DNA of 64,000 nucleotides from Eubacterium limosum (GTDB lineage Bacteria > Bacillota > Clostridia > Eubacteriales > Eubacteriaceae), in assembly GCF_000807675.2 (NCBI RefSeq), contig NZ_CP019962.1, forward strand, positions 2,976,001-3,040,000, written 5' to 3'. The translations under genes and the position numbers were made by a program. The number at the start of each line of letters is the position of its first letter. The stretch's first letter is position 1. Below the pieces are notes generated by a model, which had not been told where the DNA came from, did not search any database, and saw only the letters and a program-made list of their open reading frames with translations. Below, in pieces: positions 8,958 to 17,545 of this stretch.

Positions 8958-9392
8958 CTATTCCATTGCTACCAGATTAACGTTATGGACGCCGCGCAGC
9001 ACCACCAGGTCACCGACGAGATCCTCGATGCTTCCCAGAAGGTCCTTTCCGTCAAGCGTCAGGATGACAACGGCAGCGTGGTTGATGGGGATATCCTGAT
9101 GAATGGTAATGATGCTGGTCTTGTGCTCGCGCAGAATGTTCAGCACATTGGACAGAATTCCGGGCTCGTCATCGAGGATCATGGAAATGGTAAATTTTCG
9201 CCCAAAATCTTCAGAGGGCTTAAAAATATAGTCTTTGTATTTGTAATAAGTGCTCCGGCTGATGCCGACGCGCTTTACCGCGTCACTGACCGATTTGCAC
9301 TGGGAGGATTCCAGCAGAATGCGGGCCTCCACCACCTTGCTGTAATACTCGGGCAGTATTTTTTTGCTGACAATCAGATAATCACGTATCAT
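8958..9392 (-). CDS. UPF0735/PheB-like ACT domain protein
   Basis: This 144-residue protein has an N-terminal helix-turn-helix-like segment (SVSDAVKRVGISRSTYYKYKDYIF, about residues 34-57) and a C-terminal ACT domain (about 68-144) with the amino-acid-sensing turn DDEPGILSNVLN. The family is annotated UPF0735 or PheB in bacilli and is thought to sense an amino acid. Its place between thrB and a DUF1622 gene suggests a regulatory role in aspartate-family amino acid synthesis, possibly binding threonine or homoserine; this is inference. The ATG at 9392 follows GGAGAAGCC on the minus strand. Confidence 0.88.
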   Translation of the reverse strand: MIRDYLIVSKKILPEYYSKVVEARILLESSQCKSVSDAVKRVGISRSTYYKYKDYIFKPSEDFGRKFTISMILDDEPGILSNVLNILREHKTSIITIHQDIPINHAAVVILTLDGKDLLGSIEDLVGDLVVLRGVHNVNLVAME

Positions 9393-9402
9393 AGGCTTCT
9401 CC

Positions 9403-10296
9403 TTAAGAGTGCTGATCGGTACAAACGCCTGTGTTGTCCGGCTCCAGCTTGAGCAGGGTCCATCCCGGCAGCTTTTCTTTTAAATACTTACCCATTTCGG
9501 CATAAAACTGGTCATTGTCTCTGGTGGTAATGGCCAGAAGGGTGGGGCCGGCGCCGCTGATGCAGGTATTAAGCGCTCCCAGCTCCCGTGCTTTTTGGGA
9601 AACCTCATCATAATGGGCGATGAGGCCCTCGCGGTAGGGCTGGTGCAGCTTGTCCTCAACGCTGACCTTAAGGATATCCGGCCGCCCTTCAGTCAGGGCA
9701 AGGTAGGTCATGGTTGCGCGGGACACGTTAAATACTGCATCCTTGTGGAATACTTTTTTCGGCAGTGCCTTGCGGGCCTCCATGGTGGACAGGGTAAAGT
9801 CCGGGATAAGGCCGTAGAATTCAAAACACTGTGAAACCTCTTTCTTGATATAGTGGTTTTCTTCCTTGAGTCCAAGGGAAACCACCAGGCCGCCGAACAT
9901 GGCGGGCGCTACGTTGTCGGGATGGCCCTCCATCTCAACAGCCATGTCAAAGAGCTCCTTGCCCGTCAGGGGAGCGCCGCAGAGGGTGTTGGCCCCCACC
10001 AGGCCGCCGACAATACAGGCGGCAGAGCTGCCCAGGCCGCGGCTTACAGGAATGTTGACGTCGGTGTAAATGTAAATGCCCTTTGGCCGGTAGTGGACAC
10101 GGTTAAAGACCTTGAGCATGGCCTTGTAGACCAGGTTGGACTTGCCCTGGTAACGCCGTTCGACGCCCCGGATGGTAAGCTTGCCGTTGTCCCTTTCCTC
10201 AAAGCTGAAGATGTTATATAACTGAAAAGCCATACCGAAGGCATCAAAGCCAGGTCCGATATTGGCTGTTGTTGCGGGTACGCGTACTTTTATCAT
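9403..10296 (-). CDS. thrB: Homoserine kinase
   Basis: The enzyme phosphorylates homoserine with ATP, the fourth step from aspartate to threonine. The 297-residue GHMP kinase shows the ATP-binding VSRGLGSSAACIVGG motif (about residues 84-98), the N-terminal VRVPATTANIGPGFDAFG and the C-terminal CISGAGPTLLAI loop. Length and motifs are standard. It lies 15 bases after thrC and 10 before the ACT gene, and these genes are probably transcribed together from upstream of thrC. The ribosome binding site AGGAGAG is about 12 bases from the ATG. Confidence 0.97.
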   Translation of the reverse strand: MIKVRVPATTANIGPGFDAFGMAFQLYNIFSFEERDNGKLTIRGVERRYQGKSNLVYKAMLKVFNRVHYRPKGIYIYTDVNIPVSRGLGSSAACIVGGLVGANTLCGAPLTGKELFDMAVEMEGHPDNVAPAMFGGLVVSLGLKEENHYIKKEVSQCFEFYGLIPDFTLSTMEARKALPKKVFHKDAVFNVSRATMTYLALTEGRPDILKVSVEDKLHQPYREGLIAHYDEVSQKARELGALNTCISGAGPTLLAITTRDNDQFYAEMGKYLKEKLPGWTLLKLEPDNTGVCTDQHS

Positions 10297-10311
10297 GAAT
10301 GGTTCACTCTC

Positions 10312-11814
10312 CTATTTGTCTAAAAATGCTGTGATGCAGCCGGCCATTTCCTCCGGCCTGCAAACTTTGTCGTGGCGGTTTTCTTTCTGATCCAGATCTC
10401 TCAGCGGAACGGGGATTTCCGTTTGGGTCCGGGCGGCCAGCTCCTTGAGCACTGCGTAATCGTCCATGCCTTCAGGCACTTCGCCGAAGATGCTCTCATA
10501 AACGCTGCGGCCAAATTTGTACGGGCTGGCAGTGGACAGGATGATGGTCGGAGTCTCGACATCACCGGTATCCGCGCGGTAGTCGCTGTAGACCTTGCTG
10601 GCAACAGCAGTGTGTGGGTCCATGAGGTAATGGTTATACTCAAACATACGCTTAATGGCCCCGGCGGTTTCTTCCTCGTTAGCACAGCCAGCGTAGAAAA
10701 CATGGTCGTCGCCCATGAAGAGAAGCTCGCGTTCCAGCGCGTAGGAGCCGTCTGCGCTCAACTGGTTCATCAGGTCTGCGATCACCTCGCTGTTGCCGCC
10801 TGTGATGTCATAGAGCAGGCGTTCCAGGTTGCTGGAGATCAGAATGTCCATGGACGGAGACATGGTTTTATAGAAATCGCGGTTGCGGTTATATTCACCA
10901 GTGTGGAAAAAGTCGGTCAGGATGTTATTTTTATTGGACGCGCAGATGAGCCGGCTGACAGGCAGACCGATGGCACGGGCGTAGTAGCCGGCCAGAATGT
11001 TTCCGAAGTTACCGGTCGGCACCACAAAGTTAACAGCCTCTCCCAGGTCGATAACTGCTTTTTTGTAGAGCTGCATGTAGCTGTAAAAATAGTATACAAT
11101 CTGGGGCAGCAGGCGTCCGATGTTGATGGAGTTGGCCGAGGAAAAAACATAACCCTGTTCCCGCAGCTCCTCGATCAGGCCGCTGTTGTTCAGAATTTCC
11201 TTGACGCCGTTCTGGGTATCGTCAAAATTGCCGGCCACACCGATGACGCAGGTGTTATCGCCATCCTGGGTTAGCATCTGTTTTTCCTGGATGGTGCTGA
11301 CGCCGTCCTTCGGATAGTAGACCACAATGTTGATGTGGGGCACTTTGGCAAAGCCCTCGAGGGCAGCCTTTCCAGTATCGCCGGAGGTGGCGGTCAGAAT
11401 GACGATATCCTTGCTGATATCGGCGTTTTTCATGGCCGTTGTCATCAGATAGGGGAGAATGGTCAGCGCCATATCCTTGAAGGCGCAGGTAGGGCCGTGG
11501 TAAAGCTCAAGAAAATAACGATCGTCTACTTTTTTAAGGGATACGGGTTCCTCATTTTCAAATTTTCCGGTATAATAGGCATTGTGGATACAGTCTTTGA
11601 TCTGTTCATCACTGAAGTCGTCCAAAAAGTATTTGAAAATCTCAAAAGCCAACTCTCCGTAGGTTGCATCCTTCAAAGCTGTCAGGTCAATTTTTATGTC
11701 ATGGATGAATGAAGGGACGAATAAGCCGCCATCCTTGGCGATTCCTTTGATAATTCCTTCTGACGCGGACACGTTTGCTTCGCCTCCGCGTGTGCTGACA
11801 TATTTTTCTTTCAT
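10312..11814 (-). CDS. thrC: Threonine synthase
   Basis: This PLP enzyme converts O-phosphohomoserine to threonine. At 500 residues it belongs to the long class that carries an N-terminal Thr_synth_N domain (YVSTRGGEANVSASEGI...DGGLFVP). The PLP lysine sits in GPTCAFKDMAL, and the phosphate-binding Gly/Ser-rich loop is TATSGDTGKAALEGF. The start at 11814 has GGAGGAAC upstream. It is the first gene of the minus-strand operon and is divergent from hom, so the whole aspartate-to-threonine branch is gathered here. Confidence 0.97.
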   Translation of the reverse strand: MKEKYVSTRGGEANVSASEGIIKGIAKDGGLFVPSFIHDIKIDLTALKDATYGELAFEIFKYFLDDFSDEQIKDCIHNAYYTGKFENEEPVSLKKVDDRYFLELYHGPTCAFKDMALTILPYLMTTAMKNADISKDIVILTATSGDTGKAALEGFAKVPHINIVVYYPKDGVSTIQEKQMLTQDGDNTCVIGVAGNFDDTQNGVKEILNNSGLIEELREQGYVFSSANSINIGRLLPQIVYYFYSYMQLYKKAVIDLGEAVNFVVPTGNFGNILAGYYARAIGLPVSRLICASNKNNILTDFFHTGEYNRNRDFYKTMSPSMDILISSNLERLLYDITGGNSEVIADLMNQLSADGSYALERELLFMGDDHVFYAGCANEEETAGAIKRMFEYNHYLMDPHTAVASKVYSDYRADTGDVETPTIILSTASPYKFGRSVYESIFGEVPEGMDDYAVLKELAARTQTEIPVPLRDLDQKENRHDKVCRPEEMAGCITAFLDK

Positions 11815-11833
11815 AGTTCCTCCAAAATTTTTA

Positions 11834-11862
11834 TTGAATATCCTTAATATATATGATAGAAT
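11834..11862 (+). promoter_or_regulatory. Promoter of hom-ask
   Basis: TTGAAT (11834-11839) and TAGAAT (11857-11862) are separated by 17 bases. A start near 11869 would leave about 50 bases of leader before the TTG start of hom. It lies in the 107-base divergent gap shared with thrC. No T-box, leader peptide or terminator is seen in this gap. Confidence 0.6.
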
Positions 11863-11921
11863 GTTTTCGAGATAAAAACAAGTGTTTTTTTCATGAATAC
11901 ATTTACAGAGGTGAAAATCAT

Positions 11922-13166
11922 TTGAATATTGGATTATTGGGGTTCGGAACCATCGGAACCGGTGTGTACGAGCTCATCAATTTAAACAAGGGAAGGTTCG
12001 CCAAGAACCTGGACGAAAAAGTTGTGATCACCAAAATTCTGGATAAGGATCCCAACAAGAAGGTAGCAGAGGAAGACAAGGTGGCCCGCGTGGTCACGAA
12101 CCCGGATGACATTATGGACGATCCGGAGATTGAGATTGTCATTGCGCTTCTCGGCGGTATGGATTTTGAGTATGGCCTCATCAAGCGGGCGCTGGAGAGC
12201 GGAAAACATGTGGTAACCGCCAACAAGGCTGTTATATCAGAGTATTTTGAGGAGCTGCTGACCATCGCGGCGGAAAACAATGTGATTCTGCGCTATGAGG
12301 CCAGCGTCGGCGGCGGGATTCCCATTATTGGCTCTTTAAAGGAAGAATTAAAGATTAACCGTGTCAATGAAATCAAGGGAATTCTCAATGGAACCACCAA
12401 TTTCATTCTATCCAAGATGACTGAGGAAGGGGCCGATTTTGCGGATACCCTGAAGCTGGCCCAGAGCATTGGCTTTGCGGAGGCAGACCCGACAGCCGAT
12501 ATTGAGGGCTATGATGTTTCCAGAAAGCTGGCGATTTTATCCTCACTGGCCTACGGCGGCATCATCAAGGATGAGGATGTGCGCAAGCGCGGCCTGTCTG
12601 ATGTGCGCGCTGTGGATATCGAGATGGCCGGCGATTACGGCTATATCATCAAGTATCTGGGCCATTCTGTGCTAAAGGAAGGAAACCAGGTCTATACCAC
12701 TGTGGAGCCGGTGATGTTTAAGGAAGCCTCCATTATGAGCAATGTTAATTCCGAATTCAACATTATCTCCATTGTGGGCGACATTATCGGAGAGCTTCAG
12801 TTCTACGGCAAGGGCGCAGGCAAGGACGCCACAGCCAACGCCGTGGTGGGCGATGCCCTTTACATCATCAACTGCATTAAGGACAATAATTTCCCCAAAC
12901 CGCTGGTCTTCAGGAAACAGCTGGACAAAAAAGGCGTTGGCGCCTTTAAGGGCAAGTATTACCTGCGTGTGGACATTGACAGCCACGATACCTTCGAGCA
13001 TGCTTTAAACGCTGTGGATGAGGTCTGCGCACGCAAAAATATCATTGTCAGCGACAACCGGGTCTTCTTTATGACCGAGCCGGTGGAGGCAGATGTCTTT
13101 GACGCCATGGTTGCCAAAATCAAAGAAAAACAGAGCGAGTGCTTCTACGCGCGCATCTATGAATAA
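11922..13166 (+). CDS. hom: Homoserine dehydrogenase
   Basis: The enzyme reduces aspartate semialdehyde to homoserine with NAD(P)H. The protein of 414 residues begins at a TTG at 11922 with AGAGGTG nine bases before it; this places the Rossmann motif GLLGFGTIGTG at the N-terminus as in the family, whereas an upstream ATG at 11853 would add 23 unsupported residues. Signatures are ALLGGMDFEYGLI, HVVTANKA, the catalytic-domain GILNGTTNFIL, and GFAEADPTADIEGYD. The C-terminal part from about residue 350 is an ACT-type regulatory domain, consistent with threonine feedback. ask follows after 32 bases. Confidence 0.96.
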   Translation: MNIGLLGFGTIGTGVYELINLNKGRFAKNLDEKVVITKILDKDPNKKVAEEDKVARVVTNPDDIMDDPEIEIVIALLGGMDFEYGLIKRALESGKHVVTANKAVISEYFEELLTIAAENNVILRYEASVGGGIPIIGSLKEELKINRVNEIKGILNGTTNFILSKMTEEGADFADTLKLAQSIGFAEADPTADIEGYDVSRKLAILSSLAYGGIIKDEDVRKRGLSDVRAVDIEMAGDYGYIIKYLGHSVLKEGNQVYTTVEPVMFKEASIMSNVNSEFNIISIVGDIIGELQFYGKGAGKDATANAVVGDALYIINCIKDNNFPKPLVFRKQLDKKGVGAFKGKYYLRVDIDSHDTFEHALNAVDEVCARKNIIVSDNRVFFMTEPVEADVFDAMVAKIKEKQSECFYARIYE

Positions 13167-13198
13167 ATAAAAGAGAACATTATTAAAGAGGAGTATGT

Positions 13199-14407
13199 AT
13201 GGAAGATTTAATTGTGCAGAAATACGGCGGCACCAGCGTCGGCACGGTTGAAAAAATCAAGCGAGTTGCAAGGCGGATTGTGGAGACGAAAAATGCCGGC
13301 AATAAGGTCGTTGTGGTTGTTTCCGCCATGGGAAAAACCACCGATGAGCTGGTGGATCTGGCTCTGGCCATCAATCCGAATCCGCCGAGCCGCGAGATGG
13401 ATGTGCTGTTGGCCACAGGTGAGCAGGTGTCCATTTCCCTTTTAGCCATGGCCATCCAGACCATCGGCCATGATGTGGTGTCCCTGACAGGCGCTCAGTG
13501 CGGCATCCAGACATCGGACGTGCACAAGCGCGCCCGTATCAGCGGCATAGACACTGCCCGTATCGAGAGAGAGCTTGCCGATGAAAAGATTGTCATTGTG
13601 GCCGGCTTCCAGGGAGTGGATGAAAACCGCGATATCACGACTTTGGGCCGAGGCGGTTCTGATACCAGTGCGGTGGCCATTGCAGCGGCTTTAGAGGCAA
13701 AATGCTGCGAAATTTATACCGATGTGGATGGGGTCTATAATGCAGACCCGCGCGTTGTGCCCACAGCCACCAAAATGGATGAGGTCTCCTATCAGGAGGT
13801 TCTTGAAATGGCCAGTCTTGGCGCCGGTGTTTTGCACCCGCGTTCTGTGGAGCTTGCTGAAAAATTTAAAATGCCGCTCATCGTAAGATCGAGCTATAAT
13901 AATAACGAAGGAACGATTATCAAGGAGGATGTTAAAATGGAAAAAGTGTTAGTTAGAGGAATTGCGTTAGACGAAAATATCGCTAAAATATCAATTTTTG
14001 AAGTACCGGACCAGCCAGGGATTGCTTTCAAGCTGTTCAGCATGCTGGCCTCCGCCAATATTCACGTAGACATGATCGTGCAGAATGTTAACCGCACCGC
14101 GGTCAATGATATCTCATTCACCGTCGATGCCGACGAGCTTCAGGAAGCAGTAGAAGTATCCCAGAAGTTTGCTTTTGAGGTCGAAGCCCAGAAGGTTGCC
14201 TTTGACAAGGGCGTTGCCAAGTTGTCTGTTGTGGGTACCGGCATTGTTGCCAATGCGGAAATTGCCTCTAAATTTTTTGAATCCCTCTTTGAGCTCGGCA
14301 TCAATATCCAGACCATCAGCACCTCTGAAATCAAAATTTCCTGCCTGATCGATAAGGAACGGGCCAAGGAAGCCATGATCCATATTCATAAAAAATTCGA
14401 TATGTAA
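13199..14407 (+). CDS. Aspartate kinase
   Basis: The enzyme phosphorylates aspartate, the entry step to lysine, threonine, methionine and diaminopimelate. The 402-residue protein has the kinase domain (1 to about 240) with VQKYGGTSVG at the N-terminus, the Asp-rich TLGRGGSDTSAVA loop and TDVDGVYNADPRV, followed by two ACT domains (about 265-335 and 345-402; QPGIAFKLFSMLASANIHVDMI is the first). AGAGGAG precedes the ATG. An internal ribosome binding site and ATG (separate entry) lie between the kinase and ACT domains, as in B. subtilis LysC, where the same arrangement yields a small beta subunit. The isozyme class (threonine- or lysine-sensitive) cannot be told from sequence alone, but linkage to hom favours threonine. 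Confidence 0.96.
   Translation: MEDLIVQKYGGTSVGTVEKIKRVARRIVETKNAGNKVVVVVSAMGKTTDELVDLALAINPNPPSREMDVLLATGEQVSISLLAMAIQTIGHDVVSLTGAQCGIQTSDVHKRARISGIDTARIERELADEKIVIVAGFQGVDENRDITTLGRGGSDTSAVAIAAALEAKCCEIYTDVDGVYNADPRVVPTATKMDEVSYQEVLEMASLGAGVLHPRSVELAEKFKMPLIVRSSYNNNEGTIIKEDVKMEKVLVRGIALDENIAKISIFEVPDQPGIAFKLFSMLASANIHVDMIVQNVNRTAVNDISFTVDADELQEAVEVSQKFAFEVEAQKVAFDKGVAKLSVVGTGIVANAEIASKFFESLFELGINIQTISTSEIKISCLIDKERAKEAMIHIHKKFDM
13937..14407 (+). CDS. Possible internally initiated beta subunit of aspartokinase
   Basis: Inside the ask frame an ideal AAGGAGG (13922-13928) lies eight bases before an in-frame ATG at 13937. Translation from it would give a 156-residue protein made of both ACT domains only. 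B. subtilis aspartokinase II makes exactly such a beta subunit from an internal start, forming an alpha2-beta2 enzyme. The site here is stronger than the main ribosome binding site of many genes in this window. Existence of the product is inferred. Confidence 0.6.
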   Translation: MEKVLVRGIALDENIAKISIFEVPDQPGIAFKLFSMLASANIHVDMIVQNVNRTAVNDISFTVDADELQEAVEVSQKFAFEVEAQKVAFDKGVAKLSVVGTGIVANAEIASKFFESLFELGINIQTISTSEIKISCLIDKERAKEAMIHIHKKFDM

Positions 14408-14417
14408 TATACTTTAT

Positions 14418-14448
14418 CCGGATTGCTTTAAGGCGGTCCGGTTTTTTT
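14418..14448 (+). terminator. Terminator after the aspartate kinase gene
   Basis: CCGGATTGC (14418-14426) and GCGGTCCGG (14433-14441) pair over nine bases including two G-U pairs, followed by seven T. Confidence 0.85.
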
Positions 14449-14519
14449 ATCCCCGGCTTTTCATCAGAGAAAATCTGCGCTATAATATAGAGTAAGAAAT
14501 CGTGCTGAGGAGGGAAAGT

Positions 14520-14933
14520 ATGAAAACAATTCAGGATTTTGCGGCACTGTTAGACGGCAGAGAATATAAAAAGGAAATGACAGAGGATGAAATCATACAG
14601 GCCAGAGAACTTGGCTTTGTCATTGTCTTTGGCTGCTCCGACGACCGGACGGTTTTTCACGGTGCCATCGAGGAGGAACGCCAGACCGTTGACGGCGGCA
14701 CCCTTTATATTACGGAAAAAGGCCTGTTCGAGGACTGCCCCTGTAACTGTATCTATTCACAGGAGGCAAAGGAAAAGGCCAGCCCTATCGAGGTGAGATG
14801 GTGTAAAGGCCCCTATGTCTGGTCCTACAGAACTGAGATCCCCCACGAAAGCTTTGAGATCATCGACAATCAGCCCGCAGAAAACCTCAAGTTCTGCCAG
14901 GGAATGGTGTTTGACCTGAAAGGAATAGAATAA
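14520..14933 (+). CDS. Hypothetical 137-residue Cys-containing protein
   Basis: I do not recognise a named family. The protein is acidic and soluble, with the pattern ELGFVIVFGCSDDRTVFHGAI near the N-terminus, which resembles small uncharacterised proteins found in clostridial genomes and phages. It carries six cysteines, three of them clustered in EDCPCNCIYS (about residues 75-84), which could hold a metal. The ATG is preceded by GAGGAGGGAAAG, and a TATAAT lies at about 14480. It is a single-gene unit bounded by terminators on both sides. Confidence 0.7.
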   Translation: MKTIQDFAALLDGREYKKEMTEDEIIQARELGFVIVFGCSDDRTVFHGAIEEERQTVDGGTLYITEKGLFEDCPCNCIYSQEAKEKASPIEVRWCKGPYVWSYRTEIPHESFEIIDNQPAENLKFCQGMVFDLKGIE

Positions 14934-14941
14934 GCCTTTAT

Positions 14942-14972
14942 GCAGCGTGCATATAAGACACGCTGCTTTTTT
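14942..14972 (+). terminator. Terminator after the 137-residue protein gene
   Basis: GCAGCGTG (14942-14949) and CACGCTGC (14959-14966) are perfectly complementary, followed by six T. Confidence 0.88.
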
Positions 14973-15036
14973 ATTTGTTTCATTTCAGTCTCCTTTGGGT
15001 AATCAAAGAATATGATGAAAAAAGGAGAAATTAGAA

Positions 15037-16461
15037 ATGGAAAAAACCATTGGCGACAATCGAAAGCTCAGAAATGGCTTTATTACTTATTTTATTGTCC
15101 TGATCGCCCTGGGCGCTGTCTTAATTCCCGTGCTGCCGGGAGGGGCGCTGCCTCTTGAAATTGTATTCTTAATTTTATTTCCGGGTATTCCCGGCACTGT
15201 GGTGTGGTACATTACCAATAACGGCCCCAAAAAGACGCCGAAGGAGTGGCTGCAGTACAACTGGTACGGTGTTGTGCTGTCCGGTGTCATTATCCTGACC
15301 GCGTTGCTGCTGCTTTTGCCGCAGTTCCGTTACCCGACGGATTACCTGTTCTTCACCCAGACTTTTGATGAGAATATCCCACGGGCAATCGAGAATGGAC
15401 GGGCCTTTGAGGGCGTTCTTCAAAATCTTTTCTCAGGCCTGACACCAGAAAGCGCCTGGATGCTCAGAGCCTTTAACGTGGCTTTTCTCGTGCTTTTCGG
15501 CCTTCTTTTGGATCAGTGGCGCCGGAGTAAATCGCACAATGACCTGGTGGCTTTTCTGGTAACCACAGTCCTCATGGCCTTTTCGGTGATCACAGATTTC
15601 ACCGCCTATGCAAGCCTGGTTTCCTTTATCCCGGCCGTTTGCTGTGCCGGCGTCTGTGTTATTCTGTATGACCGGTTTGACAGCGCACTGGCAGACCGTG
15701 ACCTCAAAACCGCTTATATCGCGCTGCTGCTGTCACTGGTCTTTTTGCTCGTGACCTTCCTGCTGGCTCAGGTTCCCACCATGGTGACCTTTGTCCTGCT
15801 GACTGGCTACGTTTATTTTAACAGGGCGGCTCAATCCTCGGTGAAATACGTCGGCTTTTTTGCTTTGCTCTTTGTGTGGGGAACTGCCATCTATTTCGGC
15901 ATCTCCCAGGCTCTGGCAGGCTCGGCGCAGCGGGTGCTTAACCTTGGACTGGACCCGGCAAGCTCTCTCGGGGCCTTTGGCGGCCGCCTGCTGTGGTTCT
16001 TCGGTACCGTGGTGCCAGGCTGTCTGAATAAGATCGTTGAGGCCTTTTTCGGCTCAGCCGTCTACTACAAAGACCCCATCAATCTGGCAGTGACGCCCTA
16101 TAACCAGATGGTGGCCGGCATTTTTGTATTCTGCGTCCTGTTCTTCTTTATCCTGTCGCTGGTTACCTACTATAAAACCAGGCGCAAGGCGGCGGATGTT
16201 ATTTTGCTGTTACTCTTTGTGCCGCTGGCTTTTATGTATTATCTGGTGCTTCTGCCCACCACCTTTGCCTCCTACGATACCCTTGGTGTCAATGCTGTTA
16301 TTGTGTTTATCATGGTATTTGGTATCCGGGACCTGGTGCTTGTTGGGCGGGATACACCCAGTAAGCTTCAGAAGCGGGTCTACGTTTCCATCATCAGCGT
16401 TCTGATTTTTCTGCTGATCCTCAACAGCAACCTCTTTACCGCGCAGTTTATTACGGGCTGA
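15037..16461 (+). CDS. Polytopic membrane protein of unknown function
   Basis: This 474-residue protein has about 12 predicted membrane segments spread over the whole length and no recognisable enzyme or transporter motif. Features seen are an N-terminal charged stretch before the first helix, a KTPKEWLQYNWYG loop after the second or third helix, and a large extracellular or lumenal loop around residues 105-140 (FTQTFDENIPRAIENGRAFEG). The overall topology recalls glycosyltransferase-like or O-antigen-type membrane proteins, but I see no supporting signature. The ATG at 15037 follows AAAGGAG. It is monocistronic, ending at a terminator before the nad operon. Confidence 0.7.
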   Translation: MEKTIGDNRKLRNGFITYFIVLIALGAVLIPVLPGGALPLEIVFLILFPGIPGTVVWYITNNGPKKTPKEWLQYNWYGVVLSGVIILTALLLLLPQFRYPTDYLFFTQTFDENIPRAIENGRAFEGVLQNLFSGLTPESAWMLRAFNVAFLVLFGLLLDQWRRSKSHNDLVAFLVTTVLMAFSVITDFTAYASLVSFIPAVCCAGVCVILYDRFDSALADRDLKTAYIALLLSLVFLLVTFLLAQVPTMVTFVLLTGYVYFNRAAQSSVKYVGFFALLFVWGTAIYFGISQALAGSAQRVLNLGLDPASSLGAFGGRLLWFFGTVVPGCLNKIVEAFFGSAVYYKDPINLAVTPYNQMVAGIFVFCVLFFFILSLVTYYKTRRKAADVILLLLFVPLAFMYYLVLLPTTFASYDTLGVNAVIVFIMVFGIRDLVLVGRDTPSKLQKRVYVSIISVLIFLLILNSNLFTAQFITG

Positions 16462-16478
16462 GAATGCCCAGTCCAAAG

Positions 16479-16518
16479 CCTCTTTGTCAACGATTTTTAG
16501 TGGCAAAGAGGTCTTTTT
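16479..16518 (+). terminator. Terminator between the membrane protein gene and the nad operon
   Basis: CCTCTTTG (16479-16486) and CAAAGAGG (16504-16511) form the stem, followed by TCTTTTT. Confidence 0.8.
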
Positions 16519-16560
16519 ATGCGCTTTTTCAGCAAAAACTTTGATAAATTTACAACGATG

Positions 16561-16590
16561 CTTGTTATGTGACAAGACAGATGCTATAAT
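16561..16590 (+). promoter_or_regulatory. nadA promoter with candidate NiaR operator
   Basis: TTGTTA (16562-16567) and TATAAT (16585-16590) are 17 bases apart. The palindrome CTTGT-N6-ACAAG (16561-16576) covers the -35 and the start of the spacer. Because the last gene of this operon encodes the niacin-responsive repressor NiaR, this palindrome is a plausible autoregulatory operator. The assignment is inference. Confidence 0.65.
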
Positions 16591-16622
16591 AGTTGGAAAG
16601 ACTGTATACACGGAGGAGAATT

Positions 16623-17531
16623 ATGAACGAGATGGTTGAGCGGATTTTAGAGCTCAAAAAGGAAAAGGATGTCGTGATTCTGGCACACTATTACGTGACC
16701 GGTGACATCCAGGATATAGCTGATTATGTGGGAGATTCCTACCTGCTCAGCAAAAAAGCAGCAGAGGCCAGTGAAAAGGTCATCCTGTTCTGCGGCGTCG
16801 AATTTATGGGAGAGAGCGCGAAAATCCTGAGCCCGGATAAAACCGTGCTCATGCCAGATATGGAGGCCGACTGCCCAATGGCCCATATGGTAACGCCTGA
16901 GGATATCCGGCAGCTCAAGGAAGAATGTCCCGATGCGGCTGTGGTCTGCTATATCAACTCAACCGCCGAAACCAAGGCCTGTGCCGATGTCTGCGTCACC
17001 TCATCCAACGCTGAGCGGGTTGTGGCCGCCATGCCTCAGAAGGAAATCTACTTTGTGCCGGATTCCAATCTCGGCCGCCATATTGCTGAAAAGCTGCCGG
17101 AAAAAACCTTCTATTTCCACAATGGCTTCTGTCCGACTCATGCCCGCATCAGCGAAGCACTTGTCAGGAGGGCAAAGGAAGACCACCCCGGCGCCAAGGT
17201 GCTCATGCATCCCGAGTGTATCCCGGAGGCCCTGGCTCTGGCCGACTATATTGGAAGCACCTCGGGTATCATCGACTTTCCGGGAAAGGATGGCGGCGAC
17301 AGCTATATCATCGCTACTGAGGAAGGCGTTATGCACCAGATGAAAAAGCAGTACCCGGACAAGGCCTTTTATATGGTCGATGACCTCTGTATCTGCGAGA
17401 ATATGAAGAAAAATACTTTGGAAAAAATCCTGAATACCCTTGAAACCTTTGACAATACAATGGAAATGGATGAGAAGCTGCGTGTGCAGGCATCCTGTTC
17501 CCTTAAAAAAATGCACGAGTTAGCACAGTAA
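16623..17531 (+). CDS. nadA: Quinolinate synthase NadA
   Basis: The enzyme condenses iminoaspartate with dihydroxyacetone phosphate to quinolinate, using a [4Fe-4S] cluster. The 302-residue protein starts at the ATG at 16623 behind GGAGGAG. The three conserved cluster cysteines are in FCGVEFMGESAK-type context (about residue 58), CADVCVTSSNAE (about 120-124) and DLCICENMKKNTLE (about 257-259). HYYVTGDIQD and PEYIGSTSG-like motifs (here ADYIGSTSGII) are also present. Size and order are standard. It heads the nadA-nadB-nadC-niaR operon. Confidence 0.96.
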   Translation: MNEMVERILELKKEKDVVILAHYYVTGDIQDIADYVGDSYLLSKKAAEASEKVILFCGVEFMGESAKILSPDKTVLMPDMEADCPMAHMVTPEDIRQLKEECPDAAVVCYINSTAETKACADVCVTSSNAERVVAAMPQKEIYFVPDSNLGRHIAEKLPEKTFYFHNGFCPTHARISEALVRRAKEDHPGAKVLMHPECIPEALALADYIGSTSGIIDFPGKDGGDSYIIATEEGVMHQMKKQYPDKAFYMVDDLCICENMKKNTLEKILNTLETFDNTMEMDEKLRVQASCSLKKMHELAQ

Positions 17532-17545
17532 GGAAGTGTGTGAAA

